NCBI GenBank assembly: GCA_026545765.1
Contig: JAIFAC010000108.1
Location: 62,001-126,000 of the forward strand
DNA length: 64,000 nt
Direction of reading: 5' to 3'
Source: Plantago major
Lineage: Eukaryota > Streptophyta > Magnoliopsida > Lamiales > Plantaginaceae
Shown in pieces: positions 31,816-43,319 of the stretch. Within the stretch, counting starts at the first letter, position 1; the number at the start of each line of letters is the position of its first letter. The translations under genes and the position numbers were made by a program. A model generated the notes under the pieces. The model saw only the letters and a program-made list of their open reading frames with translations, was not told the DNA's origin and did no database searches.

Positions 31816-32560
31816 TAAGCTCCAAATCGGAGTTGTTACAACTCCGAATTGGAGCTGTGATAAAGTCCAATCGGAGTTGCTATGCTTCGATTTCGATTAA
31901 ATGTTTTGATTGTGTTTTCGGATTTCGATTTGATGTTCAAAGTATAGATTTGATCTAGGATTGAAGTTGGGGATAATTTACAAATTGAAATAGAAGTTTG
32001 GGGGCTTATTTGAGTTTTTTCGAAATCTTATGGTGACAAATATAAAAAATTAGATATCCAGGACTTAATTACAATTGTCAAAATGTGTTATTATTTGGCA
32101 ACTTCCAAAATCCAATAATTTGAGAGTGGCAAAATTGACTTTTTCAGGTTTTAATTCGAATTTGGTCAAATTCGTGGACTAAAGTGTAATTGTTTACATC
32201 TAATTGGATGAAATCATAATTGTTCGACTAAGTGATATTAATGTGTAATTACGATATCTAAAAGGAAGTCTGGATGTAATTTGCCCTTTTCTAAATAAAC
32301 ACATTCAGTCGGTAAGAGTAAGACTACTAGCAGTGGTATATCGAACTCGTCATGGTAAATGATCAAGACGGAATGAATAATGAAAATAGTGAAAACAGTT
32401 TTACAGTGGGTCGTGTTGATATGATCATCAGATGCTATGAGATGAGAGTAGCGTCCAAAACTCCAACTATGGGATCTCTATGTGACCATGGTTGAAGGTG
32501 TTACTCCAATTCACATTTAGGGCCACCATTAAATGAAAATAAGGTTTTAATGATTATATA
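31816..32560. other. AT-rich flank of the caulimovirus insertion
   Basis: No gene was recognised. TGGACTAAAGTGTAATTGTTT at about 32176-32196 and the following CGACTAAGTGATATTAATG are an inverted match to about 19450-19485 on the other side of the insertion. The viral integrant may therefore sit within an older inverted-repeat element. Confidence 0.4.
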
Positions 32561-33443
32561 GAGTCCGTTTGGTTTGGAGTGTTTTCTAGTGGTATTTAGA
32601 AAATACCTCCTGAAATAATGCGTTTGGTTGTCTGAATTTGAATCTAAAAGCTAAAAATCGAACTACGCAAATCTGGGAATTTATGGCTGCATGATTTGTT
32701 CTTCGAAATATCATCTAGAATAACCCATCTGAGTTATTGAAAAATGGTATTTGGTCCCAAATATATATTTATGCAATTACATCCTTATCCCTCAAAAAAA
32801 TCAGAATCTTCACAACACTATATCACTCCGCCTGCTTCTTTATTCACGTCTCACGTTCTGATGATGTTTAAAATTGTAGTAGTATATGATTAATGTCTAT
32901 TCAGTACTCTACTGTACTTGATTAACGTTCACTCTTAAATGTACAAAAGCTGGAAGCAAAGAGATAATTCCTTAGCAACCAGTAACATGTATAGATCCAC
33001 ATTCGTATCCCATGAATTGATATGATGATATAAAAAAGAAGCACATTTGTGATTCATTTCTCTGAGCCAACAATTTAGTTTTTGTAGAGATATTTGGTGA
33101 AAGTGGACTCTATTCACTACTTTTGAGTCTATCAACGTGAATTTGTTCGAATTTACTCTCTTATTTTGTGGTTAGATTTGGTTAAAATGATGCAAATTTT
33201 GTTTAAAAAATAGTGGGAGAGTATTATTGACATTACAAAAAAAAATCCATAATTTTATTTCAACCCATAAAAATGTTGTTTTGTACTAAACATGATAATT
33301 TGATTCCAAATACAACATTCGTTGAATGATACCAAACATGGTATTTATTAGCAAATACCACCACAATTCCCTTGACTTTTACTACGGGCTCAAGTACCAT
33401 GTATTTGTGCATAGAAAATACCATACTCCAACCAAACGTCCTC
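32561..33443. mobile_element. MITE-like element with imperfect terminal inverted repeats
   Basis: GAGTCCGTTTGGTTTGGAGT at 32561-32580 pairs imperfectly with ACTCCAACCAAACGTCCTC at 33425-33443. The roughly 880-bp AT-rich interior has no coding sequence beyond short frames and contains further internal GGTATTT...AAATACC inverted words. GTTTGG-rich termini are common in plant MITEs. No TSD was identified. Confidence 0.45.
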
Positions 33444-35694
33444 AAAATTGCGAGCCAGAAGATTATTTCACAGCTTACAAAAGCAAATAAGCCAGTTTTA
33501 AAATTATTTGCAAACACATTTCAAGTGTGAGTTAGTTACTTCATGTGGTGTATATTAGTTTACCCAGTCTTTTGGAAAAACATAGTAAATTTTTTCACAA
33601 ATAATAATATAGATTCATAAGAAATAATCCCACTTCTGAATTTTTGTAGTAATGAATTATAATAATATATGTTTCCACTAACTGTTACTTTCTCGGTCGT
33701 AGCTTCATGTTTGCGTTTTTTTGTTAACAAATAAGAAAATTAAAAGAATAAATATAATTTAAATGGAAAAATAATAAACTATGAATAAATATTGATAGTG
33801 AGTTGTTAAAGAACGAAGTTATAAAAATGAAATAGTGTATTGTGTGGTTATTAGTTAAGTTAGACATAAATTATATTTTAAAAAAATAAAAATGAAAAAT
33901 CTGTGTATGAGATGATTAAAATGGAAAAATGAAAAATCTATGTCAAAACAACCTTGTGATACTCAAAATATATTCATGCTTAAGTGCTAGTTCATCAGTT
34001 TGGTAGTAATTGAAATTCATATACGCTCTGTTAATACTATACACGAGTTAGAAGCTGTTAAGTTGGTTGATTTTTACAGAGTTGTTCAATAAATTAATTA
34101 GCTGATAAACTATTTATTATTTTGCACATTTTTTTTAAATTAACGGTTTGTTTTTTGAAAACTCACTATATTCACTTATTAATTTTTTAATTACTCTCTT
34201 TCATATTTTATCTATTATATATCTAATGTTTTACCCTACACTTACTAAATTTATTCCATTTTACTTAAAATTTTGCACAAAATTAAATTTTAAACCTTTT
34301 AAAAAGAATGTCTAAACTAGCTTATTATTTTAATATGACACTTGAATTATCTTATCTTATCAGTTAGCTTATAAATTACTACTACTAGCTAGGCGTTTAT
34401 GTAATATGATTATTTAAAAAATGTGATTATCAAGATGACAATCTAATACTACTACACATAAGTGTATTTTCTAATTTGACACTTGTAGAACTGTCCAGAC
34501 TGGTTATTTATCCGGCTGCTAAACAGAGCCATGGTATTTTTTCCAAATTGACATTTAACTTGAAGAACTGTCCAGACTGATGATTATGTGATATTGTGAT
34601 AGTGAATGTGACATTTTCCATTTTTGAGATAACGATGGTTCGGCTGAAACAATATGTTTTGGGGCTTTGCGTATTAAATAGACCACTGTCTAGATTCTTG
34701 GACAAGAGTTCGAGGCAAAATTAGAAAGTAGCACAACGTTGGGGGACAAAATTGATTAATATACAATCCACTTTTTAGTTGTTGATTTTGGTACAACATT
34801 ATCAAATGAGTGGTTAGGATTGATTATTGATAGTCATACCTTTTCCAGTATCAGTTGTAAAATTCATTATGAAGATATTAATTGAGTTAGAGTATATGCA
34901 GAATGTAATTATAGACACATATCAATACTTTTTAGGGCGTATATAGTGTCATACATAATATATGTAGCGTTAACGAACTTGTTAGAATCGACACCTCTGA
35001 GCATATCGATCTTTCTTTCAGACGTATATGGGTGTATCTTGATATATGTTAAATGGTAAATGGACGTGTTAATAATACTGCATGTAGACTTGTTTATCAA
35101 CATATTAAACATGAAGAATGAATCTTTGCATCAACAAACATTATGGACAACGTGAAAAGTTGTAGGAAATGTTGAATATATTAATAGATATTTTAATTAA
35201 TTTGGTTTTGGTAAGTTTAATTTGTTTGTATAGTCCCCAATCAATAAAAATTTATAAAGTTGTAGTTTCCTACAACTTTCCCCTGAGTTCAAATTAACTG
35301 ACATTACATTTGAGTACTGTAGTGATTATCTAGTTTTCATTAAGCTTTTTCTTCCCTTTATTTTCTTAATTTCCTTTTAAGGAATGATGTTGGCAATTCA
35401 CCACTACCTTTCGGTGTATACTGGAGAACCTTACTGACTTATGTAATAATCTAAAAACCACACAAATCCCACACAAATCAAGTTAAATCGTATCTTACAA
35501 GTGACTTAGGCCAAAAAGATATTGCCCTCCCATTTAAATTTTAACCAACACTTTAACTATCAATTAACATTCTTTTGCAGTTCACATAAAAAACACAAAA
35601 TTTATGGTGTAGTAGCATAACCTATCATCCAATGTTTAGATAGATCTTCAACACTTGGTGGTGGAGGTGGTAATTGTAGTGCAGCCGAAGAAAT
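33444..35694. other. AT-rich intergenic sequence
   Basis: About 2.2 kb of AT-rich DNA in which no gene was recognised. A short GAACTGTCCAGACTG motif occurs twice, near 34488 and 34563. Frames at 34508-34705 and 34909-35112 have no recognisable features. Confidence 0.5.
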
Positions 35695-35704
35695 TATATA
35701 AAGG
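35695..35704 (+). promoter_or_regulatory. TATA-box-like TATATAAAGG
   Basis: TATATAAAGG lies about 150 bp upstream of the small open frame at 35853 and could drive it, or could belong to the edge of the adjacent copia element. Motif evidence only. Confidence 0.3.
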
Positions 35705-35852
35705 CCCAAGTCTGACTAGCTACCACTAGTACGCCAGAGGCAGTAAAATTATGCCCCCCAATCCAAACATAATTCATGTTCTGGTAATTCATTGGTTGCT
35801 ATAATCAAACCTAGCAATTTACCATAACCAAGTTGCCTGTCAAGAGAAAGGA

Positions 35853-36059
35853 ATGAGTTCAATGGTGAAGGAACAGAATTCATCAGAAGAAAAGAAAGAA
35901 GAAGAAGAAACAATGAAGAAAACAGAACAAACGACTAATTCGCGTCAACTAACGAATGGAGCATTGGTACACGAATTGGGAGAAACACCAGATCGCAGCA
36001 GTTACATAAATGTGATGTGTTCAACATGGATTGGAGGGTGCAATACACCAGGAACATAA
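35853..36059 (+). CDS. Hypothetical 68-residue acidic/Lys-rich protein
   Basis: The ATG at 35853 opens a frame with a highly charged N terminus (KKEEEETMKK) and a cysteine-containing C terminus (MCSTWIGGCNTPG). A second ATG lies three codons later. No family was recognised. A TATA-like motif lies upstream. The frame ends about 100 bp before the copia LTR, so it may be a host-gene exon cut by that insertion or simply chance. Confidence 0.2.
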   Translation: MSSMVKEQNSSEEKKEEEETMKKTEQTTNSRQLTNGALVHELGETPDRSSYINVMCSTWIGGCNTPGT

Positions 36060-36160
36060 TATTTCAAGAGAGCCCCAAATTACTATTCTAGGGTTCTTCC
36101 GTACTCAGATCATTCTAGAATGATGAATACGTTAAAATGAATGAAATTGATATCAAAGCT

Positions 36161-36342
36161 TGTTGTATATATTCCGTACGCTTGTATAGGTTAGGTTAAT
36201 TTGGGAATTACAGCATAGACTAGATAGAATTTGTATCTATAAATAGTAGAGTACTGTAGCTCTTCTTCTACACGACAACTACACACTTCAATCAATACAG
36301 AAACATTTACAATGCATTTCTTCTCTATTTCCACTGATACTC
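36161..36342 (+). repeat. Copia A 5' LTR, approximate
   Basis: Begins at about TGTTGTATATATTCC and includes TCTATAAATAG (about 36235-36246) as a TATA box, ending just before the primer site. No second LTR copy is available to fix the ends, and a terminal CA is not obvious. Confidence 0.5.
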
Positions 36343-36347
36343 TAAGA

Positions 36348-36359
36348 TGGTATCAGAGC
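36348..36359 (+). promoter_or_regulatory. tRNA-Met primer-binding site of copia A
   Basis: TGGTATCAGAGC is the classic Ty1/copia primer site, complementary to initiator tRNA-Met, and is followed by the leader of gag. Confidence 0.95.
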
Positions 36360-36501
36360 TTGGGAATTTAATCTCAACGTCTCTTCTCCGTTTCTTAGTG
36401 TTCTCTTAGTCTATTGCTTTCTTTTTCCTGTTATTTTTCTTCTGCAAGTTTACTTTTCTCGAGTAACTACTGTTCTTAATCGAGTCATAGATTGAAAAAC
36501 A

Positions 36502-37560
36502 ATGGATCACTTTGATAATCAAATGAATCATGATGTTGATGCACATGACATTTATAGTCCATATTATCTGAGTCCAAGTGACAATTCCACTACTGTGGTG
36601 ATTAAGCCACCTTTGGATGGTAACAATTTTCGCAACTGGGAGCGTATGTTTCTTTTGCAACTTTATGTGCGTAACAAAACTGGGTTTGTTGATGGCACCT
36701 TGTTGCAACCTGAGCCAGAAGATCCCTTGTATCTTCCCTGGATTAGGTGCAATACATGGTGTTAACTTGGATAATATATTCTGTGGGCACTGATATTGCT
36801 AGTAACATACGCTATGTGACTACTTCTAAAGAGGCTTGGGAAAGGATTCAATCTCGATATGCTCAACCTGATAAAGTCAGGATTTACCAGATTCAAAATG
36901 AGATATCCACACGGATGCAGAGTCACATGTGAGTGAATATTTTACTTAGTGAATGGTTTGCTAGAAGAGTTGAAAGTGTCTGGCCGACTCTTTGGTTGTG
37001 TTTGTGGTCATTGTGAATGTAGGGGTCTGGTTGATCAAACTGAGGCACGCCAGGAAGACTAGGTGTTTAGGTTTCTCATGGGCCTTACAACAGCTTATGA
37101 GAATATCAGGGGGCAAATCATCATGTTGGAACCCACTCCTACTATGGATAAAGCTTATTCCATTGTGCTAAAAAAAAAAGAGGAGCGTTAGAAGCAAGCA
37201 CAACTTTGCTCAACCTTTGGTGGTGAGGCTTTTGCCATGGCTATGGTTGGAAATAAGCACAAGGATAAGGCTGGTTTGTACTGTGCCGTTTCTTGAAAAC
37301 TCGCTTTAGATATGAAACTTTGAGTATTAAGAGCTGCTCGAGTTATTCCCAATAAGGTGGCTCGGTAACAAAGCTGCTCTTCAATCGTGCCCCACTAGAT
37401 TACGCTGCAACAATCGACTAGGCGCAAGAGGGTGGGCATACTCTTGAGTATTGCATGAAATGTACCTACTGCAAGAAACCTAGTCATTTGGTTAAGACTT
37501 GTTACAAAATACATGGTTATCCTCCAGGCTACAAGTTTACCAACACAAGGGAGTCTAGCA
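36502..37560 (+). pseudogene. Copia A gag with CCHC zinc knuckle, frameshifted
   Basis: The first frame (36502-36765) starts MDHFDNQMNHDVD and has FRNWERMFLLQLYVRNKTGF, the retrotran-gag/UBN2 N terminus. After a frame change at about 36745, LTWIIYSVGTDIASNIRY and SKEAWERIQSRYAQ follow, then RFLMGLTTAYENIRGQI near 37070. The knuckle CTYCKKPSHLVKTCYKIHGY lies at about 37461-37520. Stops at several points make it non-functional as written. Confidence 0.85.
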
Positions 37561-37594
37561 CTAGCAGTGTGACCATAGCTCTACAGCAAATCAG

Positions 37595-38038
37595 GTGGAA
37601 TCCATGATGAGTGAAAGTACCGTTGGTCACAAGGCAGGTGAGGTCACTTTTACTCAGGCTGAGGTTCAAAGGATGTTAAGCATGATAGGTGCACCAATGC
37701 TTAACATGGTGAAAAAGGAATCTAATAAGGACAATGAGGTGGCAGATGCTGAAAACTTTGCAGGTATGGTTTGTTATATAGTTTATTTTGTCACTTTGTA
37801 TTCTTTAACACATCTGGTACAACACACACCTCGCCTGCTTTGTCATTATACTCATATCACACATAACGTTTATGTACATGATCCAATTGACTGGATCATT
37901 GATTCTGGTGCAATAGACAATGTTACTTTTTCTCTTTCAAATTATACTCATAATCTTAGAAAATTTTCTTCATCTGTTTTACTATCTAATTTCTCTCGAA
38001 TTCAAGTCACTCATATTGGTGACATAAACATTAATGAT
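37595..38038 (+). pseudogene. Copia A protease region
   Basis: The frame contains IDWIIDSGAIDN, the Asp-Ser-Gly-Ala active site of a Ty1/copia protease (the usual T/S-x-H of the family reads I-D-N here). It is interrupted at 38039 by the Tat LTR. The open frame that continues into the LTR (to 38128) is accidental. Confidence 0.85.
38034..38038. repeat. 5-bp target-site duplication ATGAT, left
   Basis: ATGAT immediately precedes the 5' LTR of the Tat element and is repeated at 51993-51997. Confidence 0.95.
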
Positions 38039-38953
38039 TGTATTGGCCAAAATTCGCTCTTGTCAACTAGACTAGCAGATCGATCCATCAAGGCTATGAC
38101 CCACAATCCATTAATGAGTCCGCCTTGACTTCATCGTGAGTTGGAATCCAAAGGCCGTTAGCAAGCCCACTGGTGAGTCATCCATGCGACAATCACCCGC
38201 ATGCCACCTGACTAGCTCACACCTTGCCAACCCTCCAGCTGGTTGACAAGCTAGCTAGCTCGCGAAGTTCGCCCAACCTTGCATGACTAACTCATCGACC
38301 GACTAACAGACTAACCAACTCCAATAGCTTGACTGACTTAGTCCATCAGTAAGCAACCGACTTACGTCCACTCTCCTAACTACTTGAGACACGGTCTAAT
38401 CCGTTCCAACGACCTCCCCGAGATTCGCGGGCAGACTCCAACGATGGGTGGGTTATATAGAGAAGGCTGAGGAGATGTAGAGACCATCGCATTCTAACGG
38501 CGAAAAACCCTAGCAATCAGTCTCTCACGCCTCCATCTCTCTCTCGAGCTCTCTGATCAACATCAGCCGTCACCTACCATCATCCACCATCGCTCATTAC
38601 CATCCATCATCAACCTTCAACCATCCGCCATCATCCATCTCTGTCAGACAACTGCCAGCTAGCTCCTTCCCGTAAGGTCAGCTAGTCCACTGCCGGTGTT
38701 TGTCCACCACGTAGCCGAACCGACTCAACCAACAGGATAAGTCGACGCTTGCCACCATCTCTCCCTCTCTATCTCTTTCATTTGATTACTCCTTCTATCA
38801 GTCATCTAACTTGAGCGTCGGAGTCCCTTCGGTCGGCACCACACCGGTGTCACCTCGGAATCTCACGTCTCTGTTTGCTATTGTTGCCTTGCAGGTTGTC
38901 GGTGCCCCCAATCTCTAACCCTAATTTTGATTGTAGATTTCTGAGCGTCTACA
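38039..38953 (+). repeat. Tat element 5' LTR
   Basis: 915 bp, TG...CA. It contains GGTTATATAGAGAAGG (about 38450-38465), a likely TATA region, and CAT-rich simple sequence (ATCATCCACCATCGCTC). It differs from the 3' LTR mainly by short indels at CAG/CTG-type words. Confidence 0.95.
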
Positions 38954-38956
38954 ATT

Positions 38957-38975
38957 TGGCGCCCACTGTGGGGCC
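38957..38975 (+). promoter_or_regulatory. Tat primer-binding site
   Basis: TGGCGCCCACTGTGGGGCC starts 3 bp after the LTR. This TTTGGCGCCCAC-type site is usual in Tat-lineage elements. The specific tRNA was not determined. Confidence 0.85.
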
Positions 38976-39029
38976 CCGGCTATCAAACAAGACAATCCAG
39001 TAGCAACGACTGCGATACGCTAAGCAATC

Positions 39030-40560
39030 ATTATGGCCTTTTCGGGCGAATCGTTACGGAAGAGGTAGAGGGCGTGGGCGTCGTCACTCGAATCAAAACC
39101 TTGGTGGCCCGGATCAAGAGAACGCCAAGTAGATCAAGCTCCTTGAGGATGAGAACCGCTATCCGCCGGAGAACTCGCTCTTGAAGGAAGGGTTGAGTCT
39201 GTCATCCACCGAGGCTCAACATTGGGCCTTGACCTCGTCTACCGCCGACTCATGTCATTGGGGTGGAGAACCCACCATACACGATTGAGGCTTGCCGGCT
39301 AACCTTTGAAGAGGCGGAAGGGGTGATTCCGTAACTCCAGTCTCTCTCAGTGGTGGCGCTCCGCCAAACCATCCCTTGAGATCACTCGAGGTACCGCCCG
39401 AGGAGGGTTTAGTTGAAGGTGCTAACCCGAGGATGAGCGATGAATCACCACAACAACGCAACCAAAGTGCAAGTCGGGTAGATCACTTGCTAACCCTCTC
39501 GCAAGTCACGAAAGTAGCACGAGGAGCTAGCCTCCAAGCTGGTGAGCACGGAGGAGATGATCGAAGAATCCTGAGTGCGGCACCGATCAAGAAGAGCTTA
39601 CACTGGCGACTCTCCTCTCGCCGATGCTATAGCCTTGGTGGAGATGCCAACCAAGTTCACCTTCCCAAGCACGAAGCTCTATGATGGAGCAGCGGACCGG
39701 ACGACCATGTCTCACAATACAAGCGGAGGATGTTCACCATAGCCGTCCCGGGGATCTCCGCAGGCATGCATGTCAAAGGGTTTGGTTCGATCGATCGGAC
39801 CAGCCTACAATGGTATCGTATACCAACTTACCCAACAATTTCATTTCCTCTTTTGCCCAACTAGTCGTTGCTTTGTGGAACAATTACATAGCGATGCAAG
39901 CTTTAAAAGCGCCGGACGACTTGTATAGCGTCCACAAAGACTCAAATCTCTCGGAGTGCGTTGCAAGATTGACAAGGAGAAGGCGTCAATCCCCAATTGC
40001 AACAAGGACAACTGCACAGCGCCTTCCAAGGGTTGCCACCAACTCGGGTTGTACAAGGGCGACCATGTACCTGTCGAACAATGGAAGGCGTGCTGCGCAG
40101 GCATGGGCTCGAGATAAAATGGGAGGAGGATGATGCCAGCGGACCTTACGTGTCAAGCCGAAGTGTTGCAAGGAGCCCAAGCTTTGGCAGAGTTGAGCGA
40201 AGGGTTCCGGACTATCGTGCTGAAGGCCGTACCGAGAGAAGACATGGTCTGTGCGAATCCACCTCGCCCTCCAGTCAACAGGAGGGCGAAACCCGAGCAC
40301 CCTCAGAGTTACTCCTCGGCATTGAACCGGAGGAGTGTAGCGGTCATGAAGAGCATGGGAGGCAGTCGGTGGCGGAAAACTTAGAATACCTCCGGATCGA
40401 GAAACTCCAACAAGTGGTGTGAGTTCCACGGAGACCACGGACATACAACCGCGAGTGCATCTCACTGCGATTGGAGGTAGGTGAGCTTGAAGAGAGGGCG
40501 ATTGGCGGAGTTCCTCTCGACAAAGGTAAAGACCCTCGCCCGGTCGGGCAGCGATCTACT
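39030..40560 (+). pseudogene. Tat gag region, frameshifted
   Basis: Starts near MAFSGESLRKR (39033). The rest is spread over several frames with many short open segments. A CEFHGDHGHTT motif at about 40428-40460 matches the zinc-binding C-terminal region of Tat-lineage gag proteins. No frame is open for more than about 150 codons. Confidence 0.7.
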
Positions 40561-40739
40561 GAACCCCTCAGACCAACAAGGTAATCAACGTGATCTCTGG
40601 GGGATCAGAGATCAGTGGTGTCTCATACTCTGCGGCAAAGCGCCACAGTAGGCAAATGGTAAGGCCGAGCTCGATGCTCGCGAGCATCAGACACCTCTTT
40701 AATGACTTGACTATTAGCTTCTCGGACCCGAGTCTAAGC

Positions 40740-41055
40740 AACTAATTAGTCCTCATGGCGGCCTTTAGTAATTTCCATTCTTATTGCCAATTGTCTTACG
40801 AAGAGAGTTCTCATTGATAATGGGAGCTCTGCTAACATCATTTTTCTAGATGCTCTCACAGAAATGGGAATAAATGAGACCGCCATCCTCCGCCAACCGA
40901 CAACTTTGTATGGCTTCAGTGGAGAAAAGAAGTACACGGTTAGGAGTGTTACCCTTCCTGTCTATGCGGAAGGCATCAACCTACCAACAAAGTTCTTGAT
41001 CGTGAGCGGTCAAGCTATAATTCCATCCTTGGTAGGCCGTGGATTCACGATATGA
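40740..41055 (+). pseudogene. Tat aspartic protease region
   Basis: VLIDNGSSANIIFLDALTEM at about 40804-40863 aligns with the DTGSS active-site region of gypsy proteases, with Asn replacing the Thr after the catalytic Asp. It is followed by LYGFSGEKKYTVRSVTLPV and ends near 41055. The substitution and frame breaks suggest it is inactive, although Asp itself is kept. Confidence 0.85.
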
Positions 41056-41494
41056 AAGCGATCGTCAACCTACCACCGGTGATTCGCTTCCCTACCAAGT
41101 GGGGGTGAAGGAGATTCTAGGCGGCGGCGGGATGCGAGGGCGTGTTACATGGAAGCCACAAGCCCAAGGCGGTAGAATTATAGCAATTCAGAACTCAACC
41201 CCAATTGACCAGACAACCGGGGATGGAAGAGCTCGATGAAGTTGATTCACCGGACCATCCGGATCACAAAGTTGATTGGGGCAAGGTTGAGACCGAAGCT
41301 CTGAGCAAGCGATCACATTTCTCAAAGTTCACCACGGCTTTGCTTGGTCACATGCGACATGACAGAGTTGACCAGGTAATCACCAGACTTGAAGTCGACC
41401 GGACTACCCGCCATCGAGAAGCGGAGGAAGTTCGCTCGAGCGGAACAAGGTTATCAATGAAGAAGCCAAAGTTGCTTGATATCGGGTTGATCCA

Positions 41495-42020
41495 TTAAGT
41501 ACATTACCGGTTGGTTAGCATGTTGTGGTAGTGAAGAAGAAGAATGGCAAATGGCGAGTGTGCATCGACTTCACCGACCTCAACAAAGCATGCCGAAGGA
41601 TTCCTTTCCACTTCCCACATAGACATGCTAGTGGATGCCACCGCAGGACATTGTTAAGCTTCATGGGCGCATTCTCGAGATACAACCGAATCTTGATGCA
41701 CCACGAAGATCAAGAGAAGACGAACCGTCCAGGAGAGGAACCTTCTGTTATAAGGTCATGCCATTCGGACTCAAGAATGCAGGAGCCACTTACCAGCGAC
41801 TGGTCAACCGTATGTTCGCTAGCATGCTGGGGGACACCATGGAGGTGTACATCAACGACATGCTGGTCAAGTCCTTGGTTGCTGATCAGCGCCTCGACCA
41901 CCTCCGCCAAGCCTTCTCAGTCCTCCGCAGGTATAATATGAAGTTGCCCAGCCAAATGCTCGTTTGGAGTCTCCTCTGGGAAATTCCTTGGGTATTTGGT
42001 CACGCGAAGAGGTATTGAGG
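41495..42020 (+). pseudogene. Tat reverse transcriptase, two frames
   Basis: VVKKKNGKWRVCIDFTDLNK begins the domain at about 41524. A frame change by 41640-41740 leads to YKVMPFGLKNAGATYQRLVN and then VYINDMLVKS (about 41845-41875). The YxDD box therefore reads Y-I-N-D, with the first catalytic Asp replaced by Asn, so the enzyme would be dead even if the frames were joined. Confidence 0.9.
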
Positions 42021-42568
42021 CTAACCCTGATCAAATTCGTTTAATTTATAACATTCCCTCCCCCAAGTGCGTTAAAGATGTGCATAAATTGACTGGGAGG
42101 CTTGCAGCCCTCAGCAGGTTCATACCCAAGTCTTCCGAGAGGTGTCGACCATTTTTTGACACCCTACGGAAGGCCAAAGACTTCCAGTGGATAGACGAGT
42201 GTGAGGACGCCCTACAACAAATCAAGCGTTACCTTACCACACCTCCAGTGCTATCAAAGCCCAAGGCCGGAGAGACTCTGTTTGTTTACCTCGCAGTCTC
42301 CGACTCAGCACTAAGCGGCGTCCTAGTCAGGGAAGAGGATGGAAACCAACTCCCAGTCTACTACGTGAGCAAGTCCTTACTAGATCTGAAACTTCAGTGC
42401 GTCATTGAGAAGCTAGCCCTTGAACTAGTCACCTCAGCAAGGAAGCTACGCCCTTACTTCCAATGTCATCCAATCGTAGTCCTCACCAGCTTTCCACTAC
42501 GCAACATCTTGCACAAGCCCGAAGTCTCTGGTAGGCTCTCCAAATGGGCGGTCGAGCTCGTGATCTGA
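41996..42568 (+). pseudogene. Tat RT connection and RNase H domain
   Basis: A 190-codon frame starts within the RT thumb (VTRRGIEANPDQIRLI, LTGRLAALSRFI) and continues into the RNase H-like domain (FVYLAVSDSALSGVLVREED, PVYYVSKSLL). This is the longest uninterrupted sense frame of the element. It runs to a TGA at 42566. Confidence 0.9.
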
Positions 42569-42599
42569 CGTCTCCTTCCAACCCTTGACCATCAAATCT

Positions 42600-42960
42600 C
42601 AAGCACTTGTAAACTTCATAGCGGACTTCACCCAACCGAATTAGGTCAAGCGGAAAAGGAGTTATTTTGTTTACATGAGAAGGACAACTTGCGTGGAAGT
42701 TCTCGATCGATGGCTCCAAGAATACCAAAGGAAGTGGGCTCGGCATAGTCCTTACCTCGCCGGATGGTGACACAATCAAAGAGCCATTCGGCGTGGATTC
42801 AAAGCAACCAACAACGAGTCCGGTATGAGGCACTTATAGCTGGCCTCAACTTAGCTCGGGACATGGGCACAAAAATCATTCGGTACAATCGGACTCACGG
42901 TTAGTAGTTAACCAATTGCAGGCTCTTACCAAACCGGAGACACCAAGATGGGCGCCTATC
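42600..42960 (+). pseudogene. Tat second (archaeal-type) RNase H, broken
   Basis: Across frames the plus strand reads FSIDGSKNTKGSGLGIVL (about 42703-42755) and SDSRLVVNQLQA (about 42890-42930), matching the additional RNase H that defines Tat elements and carries Asp residues in both motifs. Several frame breaks. Confidence 0.75.
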
Positions 42961-43319
42961 TCCAGCTAGTCGAGGAGTTGCAGTCCTTCTTGAGGAGTTC
43001 TCTATTTTGCGGTAGTACCGGACGGATAACAACCACGCCCGCCTTGCAACTTGGGAGCTGCCATCAAACCACAACACCAATGACTATTCATGTAGTGTAT
43101 GTACAATGGCACGCAACATGGAAGGGTGAGCCGCCAACAGCGATGGGTGATATAACAAGCGAGTCAAATTGGATGACTCCATTAATATTGTACTTGTCCA
43201 GCGGAGAACTTCTAGAAGTCAGCGGCAAGGAGGTAAAGGCAAAGGCAGCCGCTTCACGCTCCTCGACGGACAACTCTATAGGAGATCCTATTCAGGACCC
43301 CTACTCGGTGCGTAACTAA

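Noticed and set aside
36348..36359. Possible tRNA-Met gene
   Set aside because: Only the 12-base primer-site complement is present, with no cloverleaf. The same applies to 31727-31740.
39986..40465. Minus-strand 159-codon ORF across the Tat gag region
   Set aside because: It is antisense to gag sequence, with no recognised domain. It is GC-rich shadow coding, unlike the convincing antisense gene at 46-48 kb.
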